In this document: piece by piece, positions 35,376 to 43,240 of the stretch
Layout of the letters: every line of letters starts with the position of its first letter
Numbering within the stretch: position 1 is the first letter of the stretch
Origin: CAYZJB01 sp964478735
GTDB lineage: Bacteria; CLD3; SB21
NCBI GenBank assembly: GCA_964478735.1
Contig: CAYZJB010000007.1
Span: 1 to 64,000, forward strand
Reading direction: 5' to 3'
Length of the DNA: 64,000 bases
The notes under the pieces: model-generated
Seen by the model: the letters and a program-made list of their open reading frames with translations, nothing else
Told to the model about the DNA's origin: nothing
Database searches by the model: none
Position numbers and translations under genes: made by a program

Positions 35376-35447
35376 AGAATACTCCTTTTTTTGTACAGAC
35401 ACACTTTTCCCGCTTTTGGAAGCGGAAAAACGTTTTCGTGAAGAACG

Positions 35448-35819
35448 TTAGGTGAACTGAAGGAGTATTGCAGGAGGAGCGCGGGGTGAAGTGTGGAGAA
35501 ATACACAAGTAATGACGTCCGGAGGACGAGGGCCATGCAGAATTGAAACTTGCAGGTTTGAAGTGATATTGGCAAACGATTCAACCGTCCATGCATCGCT
35601 GAAACTGGATAGAAATTTGAAAGCACGGACATGTTCATCCATCGTCACGGCACATGTCTGTGCCGACGGATACATGTTATCACTGACTGAAAACGCGGGA
35701 ACCTGATCGACACTGCAGGAAGGCTGCAGGCGATCTGAAATGGCAATGTATCCGATGAAGGCGTACGTCAGCAACACGGATTCCGATGTCAGCAGGCGTA
35801 TCCAGTAAGTCCAAGCCAT
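35448..35819 (-). CDS. Hypothetical membrane-anchored protein (123 residues), possibly leaderless
   Basis: The ORF starts with MAWTYWIRLLTSESVLLTYA, giving one membrane span (about 8-27), followed by a roughly 95-residue extracytoplasmic part with three cysteines. I recognise no family. Support is indirect: a TTGCAC-17-TATCTT promoter ends 5 nt before the ATG, so the transcript would begin at the start codon, and a terminator for the upstream operon lies just before that promoter. There is no ribosome binding site. The frame could still be spurious. Confidence 0.35.
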   Translation of the reverse strand: MAWTYWIRLLTSESVLLTYAFIGYIAISDRLQPSCSVDQVPAFSVSDNMYPSAQTCAVTMDEHVRAFKFLSSFSDAWTVESFANITSNLQVSILHGPRPPDVITCVFLHTSPRAPPAILLQFT

Positions 35820-35824
35820 ACCGA

Positions 35825-35853
35825 AAGATACGGCAGTTGTTTGATCAGTGCAA
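35825..35853 (-). promoter_or_regulatory. Promoter just before the 123-residue ORF
   Basis: Minus strand: TTGCAC (35853-35848), a 17-bp spacer and TATCTT (35830-35825). The predicted start is near 35818, inside or beside the ATG at 35819-35817. Confidence 0.45.
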
Positions 35854-35863
35854 CTTATTACGT

Positions 35864-35923
35864 AAAAAAATCCGGCGCCAGTAGTGAGTAAGGGAGGAAT
35901 GGGGTTCTTGATCTACCGGCGCC
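35864..35923 (-). terminator. Intrinsic terminator of the 2-oxoacid oxidoreductase operon
   Basis: On the minus strand GGCGCCGGTAG (35923-35913) pairs with CTACTGGCGCC (35884-35874), 11 bp with one mismatch, around a long 28-nt loop. It is followed by GGA and seven Ts (35870-35864). It lies 27 bp after the stop of the fused beta/gamma gene. Confidence 0.7.
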
Positions 35924-35949
35924 GAAAATGCAGGGATGTGAGAGGAGTT

Positions 35950-37005
35950 TCAAACGATATCGTTCTCCGGATGATCGTAGCCGCCTTCATAAGCGCGGAT
36001 GCCCCATTCGAAAGCTTCTTCATTCAGCGGAACCATGGCGCATTTTTCTTTAAGAGCCTGACGAATGCCAACCAGGAAGCTTTCCTTTGGAAATAGACCC
36101 GTCGCGGCCTGCAAGGCTCCGAGAGCAACTACGTTCTTGACCATTGGCCGTCCAAGGTCGTGCGCGATCTGCGTCATAGGTATCCCGATCACATGAACAC
36201 CGCTCATTTCAGGGGTATCCGCAATCACGGAACTGTCGTAGATGACATATCCGTTTACAGCAACTGCATGACCGAATTTATTCAAACTGGGAGCGTTGAA
36301 AGCAATCAGTATCGTCGGCGTAGGGGCAGCCGGTGACAATACTTCATCTTCTGCAATATGGACATCGGCATAGGAGGTTCCGCCGCGTGATTCAGGGCCA
36401 TAACTGGGTATATGTGTGGCATCAAATCCTTCATTAATGCCTATCCGTGCCACCAGCATGGCCGCCGTTTGTGCTCCGTCCCCTCCTGCTCCGGCGAACT
36501 TCAATGCCACATCACTTGGTGCAAGATGGTGTGGGAACTCGTGCGCATATCGTTCGACTTTTTCTTGAGTTCCGCCAATTGCATTCATCAGGGCATCCGG
36601 TTCAAACGACGGTTCGCCGAGTTCAAACCATGGTTCTCTTAACTCGTCCTTTTTGATTCCCAGCGGAAATACCTGGGTCATCTGATCTTTGACCCACATC
36701 TCAGCCTCCTGAGGCGTCAACTTGAGATGGGTAGGACATTCAGACAGGATTTCGACGAAGCAAAATCCTCGCCTTTCNNNNNNNNNNNNNNNNNNNNNNN
36801 NNNNNNNNNNNNNNNNNNNNNNNNNNNNNNNNNNNNNNNNNNNNNNNNNNNNNNNNNNNNNNNNNNNNNNNNNNNNNATACTTTCCGCCATATATTTGTG
36901 GATCAGTCCATGTCCGCATCCCGGGCAGTAGTGCGTCGAATGAGCCTTAAGTCCCTCTCCATGGGCGTGCCGTTCGAACGTCTCGTAAAAAACCCCTGTT
37001 GTCAT
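35950..37005 (-). CDS. 2-oxoacid:ferredoxin oxidoreductase, fused beta and gamma subunits (interrupted by assembly gap)
   Basis: The N-terminal piece (about 42 residues) has THYCPGCGHGLIHKYMAE, the start of the TPP-binding beta subunit. After the N gap the sequence resumes with GFCFVEILSECPTHLKLTPQ, the end of that subunit. A linker then leads to the gamma domain, DVALKFAGAGGDGAQTAAML through PSYGPESRGGTSYADVHI. These enzymes convert a 2-oxoacid plus CoA to acyl-CoA, CO2 and reduced ferredoxin. The whole TPP/Mg motif region is missing: the gap allows 33 codons where the family needs roughly 160-190. The single frame across the Ns is therefore fortuitous. Beta-gamma fusion is otherwise genuine. 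Overlaps the alpha gene by 4 bp. Confidence 0.85.
   Translation of the reverse strand: MTTGVFYETFERHAHGEGLKAHSTHYCPGCGHGLIHKYMAESXXXXXXXXXXXXXXXXXXXXXXXXXXXXXXXXXXERRGFCFVEILSECPTHLKLTPQEAEMWVKDQMTQVFPLGIKKDELREPWFELGEPSFEPDALMNAIGGTQEKVERYAHEFPHHLAPSDVALKFAGAGGDGAQTAAMLVARIGINEGFDATHIPSYGPESRGGTSYADVHIAEDEVLSPAAPTPTILIAFNAPSLNKFGHAVAVNGYVIYDSSVIADTPEMSGVHVIGIPMTQIAHDLGRPMVKNVVALGALQAATGLFPKESFLVGIRQALKEKCAMVPLNEEAFEWGIRAYEGGYDHPENDIV
36778..36877. other. Assembly gap (100 Ns)
   Basis: A run of exactly 100 unknown bases inside the beta-subunit coding region. 100 is the customary placeholder for a gap of unknown length, and comparison with the enzyme family implies that several hundred bases are actually missing. 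Confidence 0.98.
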
Positions 37006-38390
37006 GCGATCACCTCCTCCATGGATTCGACCTGTTCGATGATTTCCTGCTGACCTGGCAATACTCCGCCGTAGTGCCGGACATTCTCGATCGGAGGAAT
37101 GTTCGCACCGGCCTTTTGCAAGGCAAGGCGAAGTTCGTCTTCCAGTTGTCCGTTCCCTGCCTCGATGACAAGGATTCGGTGAACTCGGCCCATGGTTTTC
37201 ATCAGGGCGTCGATCGGAAATGGCCAGAGTGTTATCGGTCGAAATAATCCGACCCGCATGCCTCGTCGTCTCAGAACCTGAACTGCTCCCTTGGCCATGC
37301 GGGCCGGCGTATTGCAGGCAACCAGGAGGATGTCGGCATCGTCGCAGTAGAAGCAGTCAGAGCGTTGTTCCTGTTTCGCTATCCGGTAATATTTGTCGTT
37401 CAAATGCTGATTATGCTTTTCGAGATCGGGCTCACTGAGATAAATCGAACTGACGAGATTTTGCCGGTGATCATGGTCTCCGGAAACGGACCACGAAGGA
37501 AGTCCCGGTTTTTTCATGTACTTTGGCAACACCACGCGGCCGGTCATTTGACCCATGTAGCCGTCACCGACGATGATCACGGGATTCCGGTAACGGAAAC
37601 TCAATTCGAATGCCAGATACGTCAAATCGAGCATTTCCTGAGGAGTTGACGGCGCCAGAACGATTGCGTGGGTATTGCCGTGACCCAAACCGCGGCACAC
37701 GAGTTTAATGTCGGCCTGTTCCGGCCCGATATTGCCCAGGCCCGGACCTCCCCGCATGACATTTACAAAAACTGCGGGCAGTTCCGCTCCGATCATGTAC
37801 GAGATTCCCTCCAACATGAGACTGAACCCTGGAGACGACGTGAATGTCATGCACGGCAGTCCGGCACCTGCGCATCCGTACATGTAATTGACCGTTGCTA
37901 CCTCACTCACGGCCTGCAAAAAGACTCCGTTGAGCTCCGGCAGCAACTTCGCCATAAGCTCGGCTCCTTCGGTTGACGGTGTGATCGGGTACCCGTAAAA
38001 ATGACGGCAACCCGCTAGGAGAGCCCCGATCGCTGAGGCATACGTACCTTTGATGACAAGCGGCTCGACGTCGGGCAGAGCGACGGACAGTCCGGGAATA
38101 TCGACCGGAGCCGGGATCGTCCGTTTTTTCGGGCCCTTCAGGGCAGCAGGATCCGTTAATTCATAAACCTCGCTGGTTTCACTTGGCCGTAACCCGTAGG
38201 GCTCCGGACACGCACTTATACAAAGACCGCAACCGTTACAGGAGTCGAGATTGACGATCACGGGCACCAGGCCGCTCAGGGGATGAACGTCCTTGCCGAG
38301 TGTAATACAATGTTTGGGACACGCGTCGATGCAGCGTCCGCAACCTTTGCAGTATTCCGGAAAGACAAATGGTTTGGGTCTCGTTTTCAT
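37002..38390 (-). CDS. 2-oxoacid:ferredoxin oxidoreductase alpha subunit with N-terminal ferredoxin domain
   Basis: The 462-residue protein begins with two 4Fe-4S motifs, YCKGCGRCIDACPKHC (about 14-29) and SCNGCGLCISACPEP (about 49-63), a built-in delta-type ferredoxin. The alpha-subunit pyrimidine-binding domain follows, with AIGALLAGCRHFYGYPITPS, VNVMRGGPGLGNIGPEQADI and VGDGYMGQMTGRVVLP. The arrangement resembles branched-chain (VOR) or 2-oxoglutarate (KOR) enzymes; which acid is used cannot be told from sequence. It is followed directly by the fused beta/gamma gene, so all four functional modules are encoded by two genes. Confidence 0.9.
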   Translation of the reverse strand: MKTRPKPFVFPEYCKGCGRCIDACPKHCITLGKDVHPLSGLVPVIVNLDSCNGCGLCISACPEPYGLRPSETSEVYELTDPAALKGPKKRTIPAPVDIPGLSVALPDVEPLVIKGTYASAIGALLAGCRHFYGYPITPSTEGAELMAKLLPELNGVFLQAVSEVATVNYMYGCAGAGLPCMTFTSSPGFSLMLEGISYMIGAELPAVFVNVMRGGPGLGNIGPEQADIKLVCRGLGHGNTHAIVLAPSTPQEMLDLTYLAFELSFRYRNPVIIVGDGYMGQMTGRVVLPKYMKKPGLPSWSVSGDHDHRQNLVSSIYLSEPDLEKHNQHLNDKYYRIAKQEQRSDCFYCDDADILLVACNTPARMAKGAVQVLRRRGMRVGLFRPITLWPFPIDALMKTMGRVHRILVIEAGNGQLEDELRLALQKAGANIPPIENVRHYGGVLPGQQEIIEQVESMEEVIA

Positions 38391-38398
38391 ATCGGTCC

Positions 38399-38932
38399 TT
38401 ACCGCGACAAGGGCGTCAGGCTATGGACAGAACGTGAAGCACCGTTGACGTCTTTTTGGGGTTGTCGTATCGTCAAAATGTCCTGCAGAATTCGAATGAG
38501 AACGTCTGGAATCGCATTCTTCACAGGCGCCGAAAAGCCACCGCCGACGCCGAAATCGATTCCGTCGATACCATAAAGCACGACGGGCGGCAATGCCGTC
38601 GACCTCAACGAAGCCGTACGTAACGCCGCCACGACACTATTGACCTGGATCGAATAGGTGAAATACTCCTCCGGTACATCATCGGTGGCAAGATCGAAGC
38701 GGTGTACCGTTCCCGGTAAGTGATCGGAACATACCGAACCGATCAGAATCACGGCCCGCGCCTGAAGCCAGGCATCGATCTCCGGTATACGATCGTTGGT
38801 ATGGGTCACGATCGTCACATCCGGCAGATCGAATTTTTCCAGTTCTCGGGCCACGTCGATCCCGACCGTATCGTCATGCCGATGCTCGGAACCGATTCCA
38901 ACGATCAAAATTTTGTTGGTTAACCTCTCCAT
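38399..38932 (-). CDS. Hydrogenase-maturation-protease-like protein
   Basis: The 177-residue protein resembles the HyaD/HycI endopeptidase family, which trims the C-terminus of NiFe-hydrogenase large subunits. It has the N-terminal ILIVGIGSEHRHDDTVGIDV (family pattern GxGNxLxxDDGxG, here with Ser for Asn and Thr for Gly) and ARAVILIGSVCSDHLPGTVH. The acidic metal ligand in HDD is kept. No hydrogenase gene is in the window; it lies inside a 2-oxoacid oxidoreductase/CoA-transferase operon, touching the CoA-transferase stop. It may have been recruited for another target. Confidence 0.65.
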   Translation of the reverse strand: MERLTNKILIVGIGSEHRHDDTVGIDVARELEKFDLPDVTIVTHTNDRIPEIDAWLQARAVILIGSVCSDHLPGTVHRFDLATDDVPEEYFTYSIQVNSVVAALRTASLRSTALPPVVLYGIDGIDFGVGGGFSAPVKNAIPDVLIRILQDILTIRQPQKDVNGASRSVHSLTPLSR

Positions 38933-40240
38933 TCAATTTCGTCTCGTGTAGTGAAATCTTTCCTGGGCGGCTTTGGCCAGTTCTTCTCTGAATTGAGGAT
39001 GCGCGATATTGATCAACGCTTCGGCTCGTTCCCTTAAGTTTTTGCCGTGCAGGTAGGCAATGCCGTATTCCGTCACCACGTAATGTACGTCGGCACGCGT
39101 CGTAACCACGCCGGCGCCGTTTTTCAATACAGGCACGATGCGAGACACCTTGCCTCCCGCTGCCGTCGAAGGAATCGCGATGATCGGTTTGCCGCCGCGA
39201 CTGTACGCGGCACCGCGAATGAAGTCGACCTGTCCGCCAAAGCCTGAAAAAATTCGTGTGCCGATCGAATCGGAACATACCTGTCCGGTCATATCGACTT
39301 CGATGGCGGAATTGATGGCGACCATCATCTCGTTCCTCGAGATGATGAATGGATCGTTGGTGTAATCGCACGGCCGGAATTCAAAAATCGGATTGTTGTC
39401 CAGATAATCGTACAGTTCCCGGCTTCCGAGCGCAAAAGTTCCGATCACCTTGCCCGGATGAAGCGTTTTTTTCGTTCCGTTCACAATCCCTTTTTCGATG
39501 GCGTTGACGATGCCGTCGGATACCATTTCCGTATGAATGCCGAGGTTTTTCTTGTCGCTCAGCGATTCCAAAACGGCGTCGGGAATTCCGCCGATGCCCA
39601 GTTGCAGGGTCGAGCCATCTTCGACGAGCGTGGCGACAAACTGCCCGATGCGGCGTTCAATGTCGGTCGCCGGGGCCCGATTGAGCGTCGGGAGGTCTTC
39701 GCTGACTTCCACAACTTTGGAAACCTTGGACACATGGACAAAGCAGTCGCCCAGTGTCCTCGGCATTTTGTCGTTGACCTCGGCTAGGACAATTTTCGCG
39801 TTTTTGATGGCCGACATGGTCACAAGCGTTTCGACCCCGATGGACATGAATCCATGATCGTCGGGGCGTGTGGTCTGGATCACTGCAATATCGAGACGCT
39901 TCTGACCGGAATCGAACAGACCGGGAATTTCATGTAGAAAAACCGGGATGTAATCGGCCCTCCCGTCATTGACGGCGTCGCGGTCGGCAGGACCGACAAA
40001 AAGCGAGTTGTGCCGGAAATGCCCTTCCATCTCCGGCTTGGAAAGCGGGTCATCGCCGACCAGTAGAACGTGCGTTACCTCAACGTCGGTCAGTTCTTCT
40101 TTACGTCGGGCAAGCGCTTTGACGAGCGTGTACGGCGTCGCAGCGTTACCGCTTGAAAATACTCTGTCGCCAGGCTTGACTAATAAAACGGCCTCTTCGG
40201 CTGAAACTTTTTTGCGTTCGTAATCATCACGCCAATTCAT
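38933..40240 (-). CDS. Acetyl-CoA hydrolase / 4-hydroxybutyrate CoA-transferase family protein
   Basis: The 435-residue protein is a family I-type CoA-transferase. The N-terminal domain has KPGDRVFSSGNAATPYTLVK, the middle LGIGGIPDAVLESL, the catalytic-glutamate stretch LGIHTEMVSDGIVNAI (about residues 235-250), and the C-terminal domain GFGGQVDFIRGAAYSRGGKP and YVVTEYGIAYLHGKNLRERA. Such enzymes move CoA between acids such as acetate, butyrate and 4-hydroxybutyrate. As first gene of the operon it probably swaps CoA from the acyl-CoA made by the ferredoxin-dependent oxidoreductase, releasing acid and conserving the thioester. Confidence 0.88.
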   Translation of the reverse strand: MNWRDDYERKKVSAEEAVLLVKPGDRVFSSGNAATPYTLVKALARRKEELTDVEVTHVLLVGDDPLSKPEMEGHFRHNSLFVGPADRDAVNDGRADYIPVFLHEIPGLFDSGQKRLDIAVIQTTRPDDHGFMSIGVETLVTMSAIKNAKIVLAEVNDKMPRTLGDCFVHVSKVSKVVEVSEDLPTLNRAPATDIERRIGQFVATLVEDGSTLQLGIGGIPDAVLESLSDKKNLGIHTEMVSDGIVNAIEKGIVNGTKKTLHPGKVIGTFALGSRELYDYLDNNPIFEFRPCDYTNDPFIISRNEMMVAINSAIEVDMTGQVCSDSIGTRIFSGFGGQVDFIRGAAYSRGGKPIIAIPSTAAGGKVSRIVPVLKNGAGVVTTRADVHYVVTEYGIAYLHGKNLRERAEALINIAHPQFREELAKAAQERFHYTRRN

Positions 40241-40553
40241 ATGGCTATCCTGGTTTGCCTGTAGGCAAGTTACAAAATTCTCAAAGGCGCTTATACGATG
40301 ATCGTCAGATCAACAATTGATTTATGTCATATTATGAGGTTTAAGTTAATGGTTAATCGTGTGTTACAGGTATCCAAGCTCGTCCATTATGCTTGAATAT
40401 TCGTCATGGTATGTGAAACGAGTTTGATTTTCTTATTTCCGACGCCTATATTCTTGTAATCAAGGAATTTGCCGCAGCTTGATTTTCTCTTTCATTTTAT
40501 CGTGATCGGCCGAAATTCCAGCCATTCTGAATGAGTCGAAGGTTAGTAGTCCA
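40241..40553. other. 313-bp divergent intergenic region
   Basis: Between the CoA-transferase (minus) and yggS (plus). It holds a good plus-strand promoter (40424-40452) and a small inverted repeat TTGCCTGTAGGCAA (40256-40269) just upstream of the CoA-transferase start. I see no ORF, RNA gene or riboswitch. Confidence 0.6.
40424..40452 (+). promoter_or_regulatory. Promoter of the yggS-divIVA-...-punA operon
   Basis: TTGATT (40424-40429), a 17-bp spacer and TATATT (40447-40452), identical boxes to the tRNA-Thr promoter. Predicted start near 40459, a leader of about 95 nt. Confidence 0.65.
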
Positions 40554-41324
40554 ATGGATGCGAACGCTGAAATTCTCCAGACGATCCAGCAAGCGGTCAC
40601 AGATTTAAAAAAACGCGTCCGTGCCGCCGCCCAAAAAGCCGGACGCAATCCGAAAGACATCCGAATCATTGCCGTTACAAAAACACATCCGCCGGAATTT
40701 GTTGTGGCGGCGGTTCGAGCCGGACTTTCGGACATCGGTGAAAATAAGGTTCAGGAGGCCAAGGACAAGTTCTCCATCCTCCCGCCCGATATCACCTACC
40801 GGCGCCATCTCATCGGACATCTCCAGACCAATAAAGTCCGGCAGAGCGTCGAACTCTTCGATCTCATTCATTCGGTCGACTCCCTGCGATTGGCGCAGGA
40901 AATTGACAAGCGGTGTTATACGACGGACCGCGTCATGCCGATCCTGATCCAGGTCAATACGTCGCGCGAAAAAAGCAAATACGGAATCGAACCGGACGAC
41001 ACGTTGACGCTGGTCAAACAGGCGGCCGAACTCAAAAATGTCCGGATCAAAGGATTGATGACCATCGGGGCATTGACGGCCAGCATGGCGCAGGATCCTG
41101 AAAAAGTCCGAGGTTACTTCAAGCGATTGCGCGATCTACAACAGATGATCATCGACGCGGCCATTCCCAACGTCGACATGGATGTCTTGTCCATGGGGAT
41201 GACCCACGACTTTGAAACGGCAATCGAAGAAGGTGCGACGCTGTTGCGCATCGGTACTGCGATTTTTGGCAAACGGCAGCGAAAGGCATTCAAACTCACT
41301 CCAAAGCCGGAGGAACCGAAATGA
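40554..41324 (+). CDS. yggS: YggS/PLPBP-family pyridoxal-phosphate homeostasis protein
   Basis: The 256-residue protein is a PLP-binding single-barrel protein. The PLP lysine is in RIIAVTKTHPPEFVV (about residues 41-55), with DIGENKVQEAKDKF, HLIGHLQTNK and the phosphate-binding SMGMTHDFETAIEEGATLLR near the C-terminus. The family has no enzyme activity and buffers free PLP. It is commonly found in cell-division neighbourhoods, and here it is coupled to a DivIVA-like gene through a 4-bp overlap. Confidence 0.93.
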   Translation: MDANAEILQTIQQAVTDLKKRVRAAAQKAGRNPKDIRIIAVTKTHPPEFVVAAVRAGLSDIGENKVQEAKDKFSILPPDITYRRHLIGHLQTNKVRQSVELFDLIHSVDSLRLAQEIDKRCYTTDRVMPILIQVNTSREKSKYGIEPDDTLTLVKQAAELKNVRIKGLMTIGALTASMAQDPEKVRGYFKRLRDLQQMIIDAAIPNVDMDVLSMGMTHDFETAIEEGATLLRIGTAIFGKRQRKAFKLTPKPEEPK

Positions 41325-41992
41325 AACTTTCCTCGGCCGACATTCGCCAGCAGGAGTTTCCAGGACAATTGCGGGGATTCAATAAAACGGAAGTGCGGGC
41401 GTTTTTGGAGATCGCCGCCGATGTCGTTGATTCGTTGAATGAAAATCTGGCCGAGGCCGAACGGCGGCTGGCGGCAAGTAAGGATGAAACGGAACGGCTT
41501 CAGAGTGCCCTGCGCGCCAAAGACCAGGCCATCGACGAACTGAAACATAAGCTGGTCGCCGCCACCGAAGCCGTCGACGTCAAGATGCAGGCGGCAATGA
41601 CGATCGAAACGGCCCGAAATGAAGCCGAGCATATTCTAAAAAACGCGCGCACGCGGCTCCAGGAGTTGGAGACCGAGATCGAACTCTTGTCGAAAAAACG
41701 CGCGAAAATGATGGAGTTGTTCCGCGCCTATCTGGAAAGCCAGCTCGCCGCCCTGCCGGAAGGTGAGGTCGGAGCGGAATCGGGTCCGGTCACGGTCGAA
41801 AAAACCGTCGATCCACAAAAAGAAGATCGAAAGCAGCAGGTCATCGAGGATCTCAATAGTCTGGTCACCCAGAAAACGGCGATGTTCCGCAAGGCGGATT
41901 TCCACAAAATGCTCGGCGACGACGCAGAAAAACGTTCGGACGAACTGATCGATAAAATTTTTTCCGATATCCATAAGAAACAGTCTGAGTAA
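41321..41992 (+). CDS. DivIVA-domain coiled-coil protein
   Basis: The 223-residue protein starts with the DivIVA-type lipid-binding segment: SSADIRQQEFPGQLRGFNKT (residues 4-23) followed by EVRAFLEIAADVVDSL. A long coiled coil covers about 30-150. A low-complexity linker leads to a C-terminal segment (about 176-223) with FRKADFHKMLGDDAEKRSDE. That last segment is repeated as a separate protein in the next gene. DivIVA/GpsB proteins mark membrane curvature at poles and septa; the exact role here is inferred. Confidence 0.8.
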   Translation: MKLSSADIRQQEFPGQLRGFNKTEVRAFLEIAADVVDSLNENLAEAERRLAASKDETERLQSALRAKDQAIDELKHKLVAATEAVDVKMQAAMTIETARNEAEHILKNARTRLQELETEIELLSKKRAKMMELFRAYLESQLAALPEGEVGAESGPVTVEKTVDPQKEDRKQQVIEDLNSLVTQKTAMFRKADFHKMLGDDAEKRSDELIDKIFSDIHKKQSE

Positions 41993-42002
41993 GGAGGTCG
42001 CC

Positions 42003-42188
42003 ATGAGCGAATCCGAAGACGAAAAGAAGAAAAAAGCCAAAGAAGACCTGGACAATCTGTCCAAATTTCCAACCAGCGTATTCAAAAAATCCGATTTTGA
42101 AAAAATGCTCGGTGAAGATGCCGATGAAAAATCGGATGCGTTGATTCACCGCATCTTTTCGGAAATCAAAAAAAAATTCAGCAAATAG
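42003..42188 (+). CDS. Small protein duplicating the C-terminus of the DivIVA-like neighbour
   Basis: This 61-residue charged protein has a very strong ribosome binding site (TAAGGAGG, ending 5 bp before its ATG), so it is almost certainly translated. Residues about 14-61 align without gaps to the last 48 residues of the upstream DivIVA-like protein, 26 identical by my count. Shared anchors are FxKxDFxKMLGxDA and SDxLIxxIFSxIxKK. It lacks any DivIVA domain or coiled coil. It may bind the same partner as the DivIVA tail, competing or co-assembling. I know of no named family for the module. Confidence 0.85.
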   Translation: MSESEDEKKKKAKEDLDNLSKFPTSVFKKSDFEKMLGEDADEKSDALIHRIFSEIKKKFSK

Positions 42189-42197
42189 GAAGAACGC

Positions 42198-43019
42198 ATG
42201 GGTGAACTGTTGCGCGAGATGGACGAGGCCGTCCGGGCGATACGAAAAAAGACGAACGTCCAACCGGAAGTCGGCATCATCTTGGGTACCGGTCTTGGCG
42301 GGCTTGCGCTGGAAATCGATATACAGGCGGAAATTCCCTATCCTGACATCCCCTATTTTTCCGTGTCGACCGTGGAGTCTCATGCCGGCAAAATGATTTT
42401 CGGCACGCTTGGTGGAAAACGCGTCGTAGCCATGCAGGGCCGATTTCATTTCTACGAGGGTTACACGATGCAGCAGATCACGTTTCCCGTTCGCGTGATG
42501 AAAAGTCTCGGCGTCAAGGCGTTGCTCGTGTCCAATGCCTGCGGGGGGATGAACCCGCAGTTTCGCGCCGGTGACATCATGATCATGGACGACCATATCA
42601 ACCTGCTCGGCGACAATCCTCTGCGTGGAAAAAATGAAGATAGTTTAGGTCCGCGATTTCCCGACATGAGCGAGCCGTACTCCAAAAAACTGATCGCACT
42701 GGCAGAGTCGATCGCGCTCGAAGAGAAAATCAAAGTTCAAAAAGGCGTGTACGTGGCCGTGATGGGTCCCAATCTCGAGACACGTGCGGAATACCGGTTT
42801 CTCCGCCTCATCGGTGCGGACGTCGTCGGTATGTCGACGGTGCCTGAGGTTATCGTCGCGAATCACATGAGCTTGCCCGTTCTGGGCATATCGATCATCA
42901 CGGACGAGTGCTTCCCCGACGCGCTGGAACCGGTCGACATTCAAAAAATCATCCGTACGGCCGGTGAAGCCGAACCGAAGATGACGCGCATTATGAAACG
43001 GGTAATCGAGAAATTGTAA
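42198..43019 (+). CDS. punA: Purine nucleoside phosphorylase
   Basis: The 273-residue enzyme is of the trimeric, inosine/guanosine-specific type. It has VGIILGTGLGGLALEI (about residues 25-40), SHAGKMIFG, MQGRFHFYEGY (about 80-90), the phosphate site LLVSNACGGMNP (about 112-123), and GPNLETRAEYRF and VVGMSTVPEVIVA (purine-binding end). It splits purine nucleosides with phosphate to base and ribose-1-phosphate. It fits purine salvage with the adenosine deaminase encoded at about 25 kb. Confidence 0.95.
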   Translation: MGELLREMDEAVRAIRKKTNVQPEVGIILGTGLGGLALEIDIQAEIPYPDIPYFSVSTVESHAGKMIFGTLGGKRVVAMQGRFHFYEGYTMQQITFPVRVMKSLGVKALLVSNACGGMNPQFRAGDIMIMDDHINLLGDNPLRGKNEDSLGPRFPDMSEPYSKKLIALAESIALEEKIKVQKGVYVAVMGPNLETRAEYRFLRLIGADVVGMSTVPEVIVANHMSLPVLGISIITDECFPDALEPVDIQKIIRTAGEAEPKMTRIMKRVIEKL

Positions 43020-43240
43020 TGGGTGAATTCGCGCCACTCGGACGCCTGTTGATCGGGCTCGGCGCGCTCATGATCCTGATCGGCGTCGTCCTGCTGTTTA
43101 GCGACAGAATTCCCTGGCTCGGCCGTCTGCCGGGCGATTTTCATATCAAAAAGGATGGATTTTCTGTTTATTTCCCACTCACAACCAGCATTCTGATCAG
43201 CATTATTCTCTCGCTTTTATTCTGGCTGTTTCGCCGGTAA
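43019..43240 (+). CDS. DUF2905 family small membrane protein
   Basis: The 73-residue protein has two membrane spans (about 8-28 and 50-70) joined by the conserved IPWLGRLPGDFHIKKDGF, the signature of DUF2905. Its start overlaps the punA stop by one base (TAATG). Function unknown. It ends base-to-base with the convergent ggt gene; no terminator fits between them. Confidence 0.85.
   Translation: MGEFAPLGRLLIGLGALMILIGVVLLFSDRIPWLGRLPGDFHIKKDGFSVYFPLTTSILISIILSLLFWLFRR

Noticed and set aside
35875..35923. GGCGCC-type inverted repeat as a phage or recombinase attachment site
   Set aside because: On the minus strand it is followed by seven Ts just after a gene stop, so a transcription terminator is the simpler explanation.
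40256..40269. TTGCCTGTAGGCAA inverted repeat as an operator
   Set aside because: Short palindrome seen once; no regulator gene nearby, so I could not support a function.
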